Below are positions 58,848 through 64,000 of a DNA stretch of 64,000 bases, one piece after another. Within the stretch, counting starts at the first letter, position 1; each line of letters begins with the position of its first letter. The translations under genes and the position numbers were made by a program. The notes beneath the pieces are model-generated. The model was given only the letters and a program-made list of their open reading frames with translations, ran no database searches and was not told the origin of the DNA. The stretch spans positions 142,721,922 through 142,785,921 of the forward strand of contig NC_133538.1 in the NCBI RefSeq assembly GCF_048544455.1, written 5' to 3'. This DNA is from Silene latifolia. Lineage: Eukaryota > Streptophyta > Magnoliopsida > Caryophyllales > Caryophyllaceae.

Positions 58848-59026
58848 GAAACTAATTATTCTCCCCTAATTTTAGCTAACAAATTCTCGTGTAAATAATC
58901 TGTTATTATCTTCCTTAATTGTAGCTATATTATATTCTTGCATATCTTAACATTGTACTACAAATAGGCTTGTAATCCTTCAGTTGTAATCATCCAAATT
59001 TATAATATCAATCATTCAAACTTACA
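58832..59026 (+). repeat. 3' LTR of the Ale-like copia element
   Basis: Near-identical partner of 54526-54719. The polyprotein stop codon lies in its first 16 bp. Confidence 0.95.
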
Positions 59027-59031
59027 CTAAG

Positions 59032-59282
59032 GTCTCCTAGGTCACATGTTTTATCCGGACTAATGCTTTGTCCATCAGTCAATAGCTTGTGTCTTAGCTG
59101 TATGATGCATATATACTCTGCCTTGTATTTACTTCCATTCTACTTCAATAATATACAACAACTACACTTAATGCAAATCAACCTTAATCTGCTCAAACTT
59201 CTTAATGAGTTCTCTACCTCCTGTTCCATAATTAATTAAACTCTTCATGGTATCAGAGCCCAGGAAGGAGGGGACTGATAAC
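59032..59282 (+). repeat. Older copia LTR remnant with primer-binding site
   Basis: The sequence runs to CTCTTCA (59247) and is followed by TGGTATCAGAGCCC (59248-59261), the initiator tRNA-Met primer site of a plus-strand copia element. The LTR may start at TGTACTAAGG (54517), so the Ale-like element would have inserted close to its start. The internal part is cut off after about 35 bp by the Tat LTR at 59283. Confidence 0.65.
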
Positions 59283-61714
59283 TGTGGACAGCGGGCCGCC
59301 CACGGGGGCGCTTGGCGAAGGGGCTCGAAAACAAGCGTTTGCATTTTGTATGGAGTCGCCACCAATTTTTATGGGAAATTGGAACCGTTCGAATACCTCA
59401 TGTCATGTCAAGACATAAAGTAGTGACATGAACACTAAGCAATCGTTACCCTTAGCATTCTATGTCTAGAATGACTCTCGTGGATGCCAATGAACACGGG
59501 TGCTCACGGAGATCTGGAGTAAGGGGTGAGGGTACGTATTAGGAAGCTCTTTTGATCGAACACCTAATCCCGCCCGCCTCGATAGCGGCCTCTACTAATG
59601 ATTAGGGAAGTTATTCGTACTCGATATATCGTCGGCTATATGCATGCAATGCAACATCCATTGTTTAAATCCTAGCATGTGAGAATTAACTAAGTCGGTG
59701 AACAATTAGTTAGACATACAATTAATGTCGAAGTAGGATTTAATGTTCAATTACATGTGAAAACATACAAGAAATAGGATAAATACAATAACGATAAATT
59801 ACAATAATGAAAATTACAATAATTACATTGGATTAGGCGATTTATGTCGAAAATACCGCTAAAACGGATGATTTGATAAAAAAGAATAAAAGAATAAAAG
59901 GATAAAACACGACAGATCAGAAGGTGATAATACGAATAATAGTTAGTTTATACATAATCTAAACAAACTAGGTCAAGGCGTAAACGGAATTCGGGACGTA
60001 AATCACTCGAACAGCGCAGCGTGAGACATCGCGCCCTTTGGAAGAGGCGCAGCGATTCTTGCGTCTGTTTCAAGGGTGAGTTCGGGCCGTGAAGCCGAAT
60101 CGCAAATCGTTAATATTAATTGGTAAATTAATGGATTGATTATGATAATTGACTCGGATGAAAGTGATTAATGGATTGTTTTACATATGAATATGTCATA
60201 AAACAACAAAACATGGATGAGACGGAATTAAACGGATTAAGTATGTGAAGGGTCGATGTTAATTAATGAACAAACTAACAAACGATTAACTGATTAAACT
60301 AAACATGATGAATTGAGGACGAATTAGTGATGAACAATAAATAAACAGATGCAAATTTATCAACAACGAATTCCTTAAACTCAATATGAACGAATTGAAT
60401 CTCTAAAACTCGAATTGAATATAATGACGAAAACCCGCAAATATGAATTATAAGGGATTTAAGTCGGACTTGATGACTAATTAAGCATGAGTGATGAATT
60501 ATATACAATATACATATGATTTATAAATTACCGTGATGAAGAATTAAAGAACAAAACAAAAGGAACAATTTTGATACGAATTGCAGAGGACGGAGGAAGA
60601 AGAAAAGAAGCGAGGAATCTGCGGCAGCCCTCACGAAGAGGCGCAGCAGTGCTGCGCTCCTTCGAAGAGGCGCATAGATTCTTTGCGTCTTTTCTCGACG
60701 TCTGTCTACTGGAAATCCGCAAAAACAGGTTTTAAAGATGGTTTTTAGAAATCGATTTTAATGGTGTTTCCGACATAAATCTTACAATTGTTGATACGAT
60801 AAGTAAAATACAATAAATAAAAGAGGATTATACACCCTCAGACTTACATGTTGACGGAACGAGAAGAACTAAGAAGATCGATTAGTGAATGCTCGACGTG
60901 AACGTAAGGAAAGAGTGCCCTCGTGAGAGGAAAACGATTTAACAAGATTGATTAATTAGATTGATTGAGTGTAGTTGGTCAAATTGGTCGGTCATGCAAC
61001 GGAGAGGCTGGTACCCGGAAAGATCCGAGCTTACGTGGTCGGAAGTCCAAGCACGTAGGCGCCAATTAGTAAGAACGAAGTCTAGAATGCAAAGGGAGAA
61101 GAGAAGGGCGGACACTCGCGTGAGAAATATGAGGAACGAAAGCTCCTATTTATACTAATCACGTGAAGGAATAGGGTTTCGGAGACTCTTTGGAAGTGAA
61201 TCTCGGAAAGATATGAAAAAGATACGTAAATCATGCAAAGAAGGGCCTGGGAAGAGGCGCAGCAGCCCATCGCGTCTCTTGGAAGAGGCGCAGACTGGCC
61301 GTTGCTTCTATTCCCTGTGAGGTTTCCTCTGTTTAAGAAAGATTTCCGTGTTTAAGTTATGGTAGGACGGATTTAATTCGATTATCTTTTGAATATTACG
61401 GGATATTGTTTGCCAAAAGATAAAATTTGATAAATATGGAATAGAAATATCCGGAACATTCCAGAACATTTCGACTCGGGATTTAACAAACTATCGAAAA
61501 TGGAGACGGTTTTTGACCCGGACTCGAATGTACTCTAATTATCGCCAAAACGACCGTATCGGCACGTAGATGACAACTAAGAAGTTGACATTTAATATTT
61601 GAGCAATCACTTGACGATAATCTTATTTAATCGTCGCTAATCGTTCGCGAATCAAACATGCGGCCCAATCATCACCGGGTGGTTTGCGAGGGGTGCGGAA
61701 ACGAGGTGTCTACA
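59283..61714 (-). repeat. 3' LTR of a Tat-lineage Ty3/gypsy element
   Basis: Read on the minus strand it starts TGTAGACACC (at 61714) and ends CTGTCCACA (at 59283), with inverted ends TGTAGACA/TGTGGACA. A polypurine tract (AAAGTGGGGGCTC, minus strand) lies directly upstream at 61715-61727, which makes this the 3' LTR. The block GTGGCGACTCC near its end is typical of Tat/Ogre LTRs, from memory. Length is 2432 bp and there is no coding region. Five copies of GAAGAGGCGCAG-type words occur in it. Confidence 0.75.
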
Positions 61715-62059
61715 GAGCCCCCACTTTGACCGAGGCTTGGACAAGGCGAAAGTCAAAGTATAGCCATCAGTTCAATCGAAGATTACAACTCGACGACTAT
61801 GGCGACGCGAGGCGCTCAAGGGGTCCGAGCAAGGACTGTCGTCGGGAACATTTTAGAGTCTGTCGACTATCGGGGAGGGTCGTTTAAAGTCCATTAGACT
61901 ACGTAAGGAAGCTCGCCAGCCATAAGAAGAGACCATACCTGAGACTTAATCGAACTTCGCGGGGAAACAAGAAATATTGAAAGCAGCAGGACGTTGGTAG
62001 AAACTGCTGTGGGAATCCGCTTGCGTCGGTCTCAAGCGAACTCTTCTTTGGAGAACATA

Positions 62060-62260
62060 TCGACGACTAGGAACATCTTGATCGTCGTAGGGGAACCTTG
62101 AGCGAGCAGTACTGCAAAATACTACTTCGCCGGATAAAATGGTTTGACGACTAGGAACATCTTAATCGTCATGACAGAAAGTCTTGAGTGAGCATGATCG
62201 CAAAATACTCTCGCCGGATAAAATGGTTGAGCAATATCAAAATATTGCTGCGCTGGGATA
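62060..62260. repeat. Degenerate ~83-bp tandem repeat near the Tat 3' LTR
   Basis: GACGACTAGGAACATCTT occurs at 62062 and again at 62145, each followed by ATCGTC, a GAGTGAGCA/GAGCGAGCA word, GCAAAATACT and CGCCGGATAAAATGG. A third, more diverged copy follows with GGATAAAATG. Confidence 0.8.
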
Positions 62261-62641
62261 AAATGAATTTGGACAATATGCGAAACATCGCCGTGACTTT
62301 GGATGAAATGCGGGTCGGAACGAAAGGAAATCGTCGAAACGGACCAAAGTGATAAAATGTCATTGAGGAAGAGGCGCACCAAAGATGGGCCCACGAATAA
62401 CGAACTCACAACGGATTTTTGAAAATCCATATGGAGGGAAACAAAGGAAGAGGCGCAGCAAGAGCTGCGTCCCTTGGAAGAGGCGCAGACTGGGCCGCGT
62501 CTGTTCCCCAATTTGGCAATTCTCGCGTAAAAACGCGAAAGTCGAAGGTTTATGTTCATTTTATTCAAGCATAAATCACTCAATTCTCTCTCAAATCTTC
62601 ACCATTTTCGTCGAGGTTGGATTCAAAAGCTTGCTTGGAAT

Positions 62642-64000
62642 ATGACTAATCGAGGTATGTGCTTTAATCTGGCGTTAATCTTCCACATTTGTCGAATTTT
62701 GAGCCGCGAACATTAGGGTTTTCGACCCTTTTGATCGAAAATTTGGGGCTTTTCCCCAAATGGATTTGTCTTGCCAAATTGATACTAGAAATGAGTAGTA
62801 GGCAATGTTAGGAACATAACCACGTATTTACTTCGAATTTTCATCAAGTTTTGAGCCCTTGAGCGAATTTTGAGACGGTTTCACAGCTAGATCATAAATT
62901 GCTTCGAAAATGGCCTTAGGATTGCCCATTGGTGATGAAATTTGATATTTGGGACCCTTGGATGATGGGTAAACTTTCTACCATCTCGGAAGCTTGGTTT
63001 GTGACAACTTTTGCAGGACATCTTTTAGGGCATAATCGCCGTTATAGCGAAATGCTGCCGAATTTTCGACTCGAACTCGGAACTAGGTCTTGACTCGGAC
63101 TTGACTTAACCCTATTCATCACATGAGTGATTGAATTGGTGGGAATATGGCCAAGGATGGCCAGAAAGGGGCGATTTCCGGGCCTTGAAGGCTCGAAATA
63201 CTATTTAACAAAGGCTTGTCATCATGTGATGCGGCCTGGATTTACTTCAATCGTTGCAGGCGACGATGCTTCTACTTCCGGGAGAGATCCCATGGACGTA
63301 GATGCCGCTGTTGTTGAGGAGGCCTTGGAGCGAGGGCCTTCACCCGCGGTGATGGCTGCTGCAGAGGAGGTTCCCGAGGAGGAGGAGGCGATGAGGAGGA
63401 GATTCCGAGACGGGCTCATCTCGGACGAGGGGGTCGTCACCGAGAGGAGCTCCGCGTGGCCGAGACCGGGGAGAGTAGGCACCTTGTGTGGGTGCAGAGG
63501 GTCACTTGTCCTACAGACGGTGAAGAGCTTGGTAAATAGGAATTCTCTAACTCATTACCTATTCCTTTCATTCTTTTGTTCAAATCTCTTTTAAATTTAT
63601 TTCAAAACTAAAGATAGCTTTGTTTCAAATCATAATAGGAGGCCGGGAACATCCGGTCGTTCTCGGGATATACGACGGCGATGGAGCATTACGAGCATTT
63701 TGTCGGTGGAGGAGAGGGCCATGATTGAGCGCGGAGCGTTTGGTCCTCTTGTTCAGGTCTGGAGGGATATCGTGAAGAGGAAGTTGCGGGCCAACCTTAG
63801 CCTGGTCCGCGCTTTCTTGGATCGATTCTGGGACACGACTTCCACGTTTCACCTGTCTTTTGGTGAGGTGGGGGTCACCTTGGAGGACTACGGCATGATT
63901 TCAGTCAGGTGTGGGGATCGAGGAGATGACGTGGCGGAGACGGCATGAGGGCGGATTCGGCCGAGGCGAGGAGGTTGATCGGCTGGAACCTATCGCCGAA
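62642..64000 (+). pseudogene. Plant-mobile-domain ORF, antisense inside the Tat element, partial
   Basis: A short first exon (62642-62654) with a GT donor, a second exon from 63260 (GDDASTSGRDPMDVDAAV, then an acidic EEVPEEEEAM stretch), and a third from about 63639 read as a spliced plant gene. The part near 63700-63920 (AMIERGAFGPLVQVWRDIVK, LSLVRAFLDRFWDTTSTFHL, FGEVGVTLEDYGMIS) is the start of a plant mobile domain (aminotransferase-like PMD, the MAIN/MAIL family). PMDs occur in host genes and as captured ORFs in Tat retroelements. Its position, antisense and next to the 3' LTR, supports the captured type. It shows at least one break and runs off the window. Confidence 0.65.

Larger units (their letters stand above)
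54526..59026 (+). mobile_element. Ty1/copia element, Ale/Retrofit-like, looks nearly whole
   Basis: The element is 4501 bp with LTRs 54526-54719 (194 bp) and 58832-59026 (195 bp), and identical target duplication CTAAG (54521-54525 and 59027-59031). A primer site TGGTATCA... adjoins the 5' LTR, and a G-rich polypurine tract (ACGGGGGG, about 58824-58831) precedes the 3' LTR. By eye the LTRs differ by two substitutions and one indel, about 1%, so insertion is recent. It carries a single uninterrupted Gag-Pol frame. Confidence 0.95.
61715..64000 (-). mobile_element. Internal 3' region of the Tat-lineage element (runs off the window)
   Basis: The stretch upstream (minus sense) of the 3' LTR holds a polypurine tract, ~83-bp degenerate tandem repeats (62060-62260), and an antisense spliced ORF with a plant mobile domain. 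RT and other domains would lie beyond 64000. Extra antisense ORFs between integrase and the 3' LTR, and tandem repeats next to it, are known in the Tat group. Confidence 0.65.

Overview
This is nuclear DNA from a flowering plant. The evidence is one 14-exon GT-AG gene for a chloroplast protein with eudicot-type sequence, several plant LTR-retrotransposon lineages nested in one another, and Stowaway, Harbinger-type and hAT-type MITEs. A Caryophyllales host (Silene-like) is my best guess from the style of the LTRs; this is inference and not shown by the sequence.

Layout. 1-9329: a Ty3/gypsy chromovirus (Tekay/Del-like) with a 3' LTR at 7929-9329; its integrase region is split by a solo LTR at 4204-6728 with target duplication AAAGA. 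9330-19400: mostly repeats. These are a Harbinger-type MITE (9592-9877), a minus-strand LTR-like block from 10873, a solo LTR (11542-14983, duplication ACTAA) that itself holds a second solo LTR (12515-14550, duplication TGATC), and a minus-strand solo LTR (16656-18000) lying just inside the first codons of a putative minus-strand host gene with a G-box and TATA box. A probable Tat-type LTR remnant follows (18978-19354). 19400-22120: low-content intergenic DNA with one Stowaway MITE and a tRNA-like (SINE head) segment.

22121-34684 (+): the one clearly intact host gene, encoding a 684-residue chloroplast DUF21/CBS-pair/CorC_HlyC protein of the CNNM/CorC magnesium-transporter superfamily (Arabidopsis At1g55930/At3g13070 type). 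Its introns hold a Stowaway MITE, a hAT MITE with a perfect 8-bp duplication, and a probable further MITE.

37675-45790 (-): a young 8.1-kb element with 945-bp LTRs and duplication ACCTT, coding only for a long gag-like protein (TR-GAG style, non-autonomous). It sits beside the 3' end of a minus-strand armadillo-repeat host gene (45983-46980 and 53985-54460), which is decayed and cut in two by a 7.0-kb minus-strand Ty1/copia element (46981-53984). The gene's upstream flank carries an older copia LTR into which a nearly whole 4.5-kb Ale/Retrofit-type copia element (54526-59026, duplication CTAAG) inserted. From 59283 to the window end lies a Tat-lineage Ty3/gypsy element on the minus strand: its 3' LTR (59283-61714), tandem repeats, and an antisense spliced plant-mobile-domain ORF running off the window.

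Most striking signals: (1) three related solo/terminal LTRs share a GNRA-tetraloop hairpin 62-67 bp from the LTR end; (2) the same LTRs and the chromovirus leader carry clusters of the palindrome ACTCG-NN-CGAGT; (3) the Tat element repeats the 12-mer GAAGAGGCGCAG in pairs about 30 bp apart, in both its LTR and the leader of its antisense gene; (4) a gag-only element carries its own ~55-bp degenerate repeat array.
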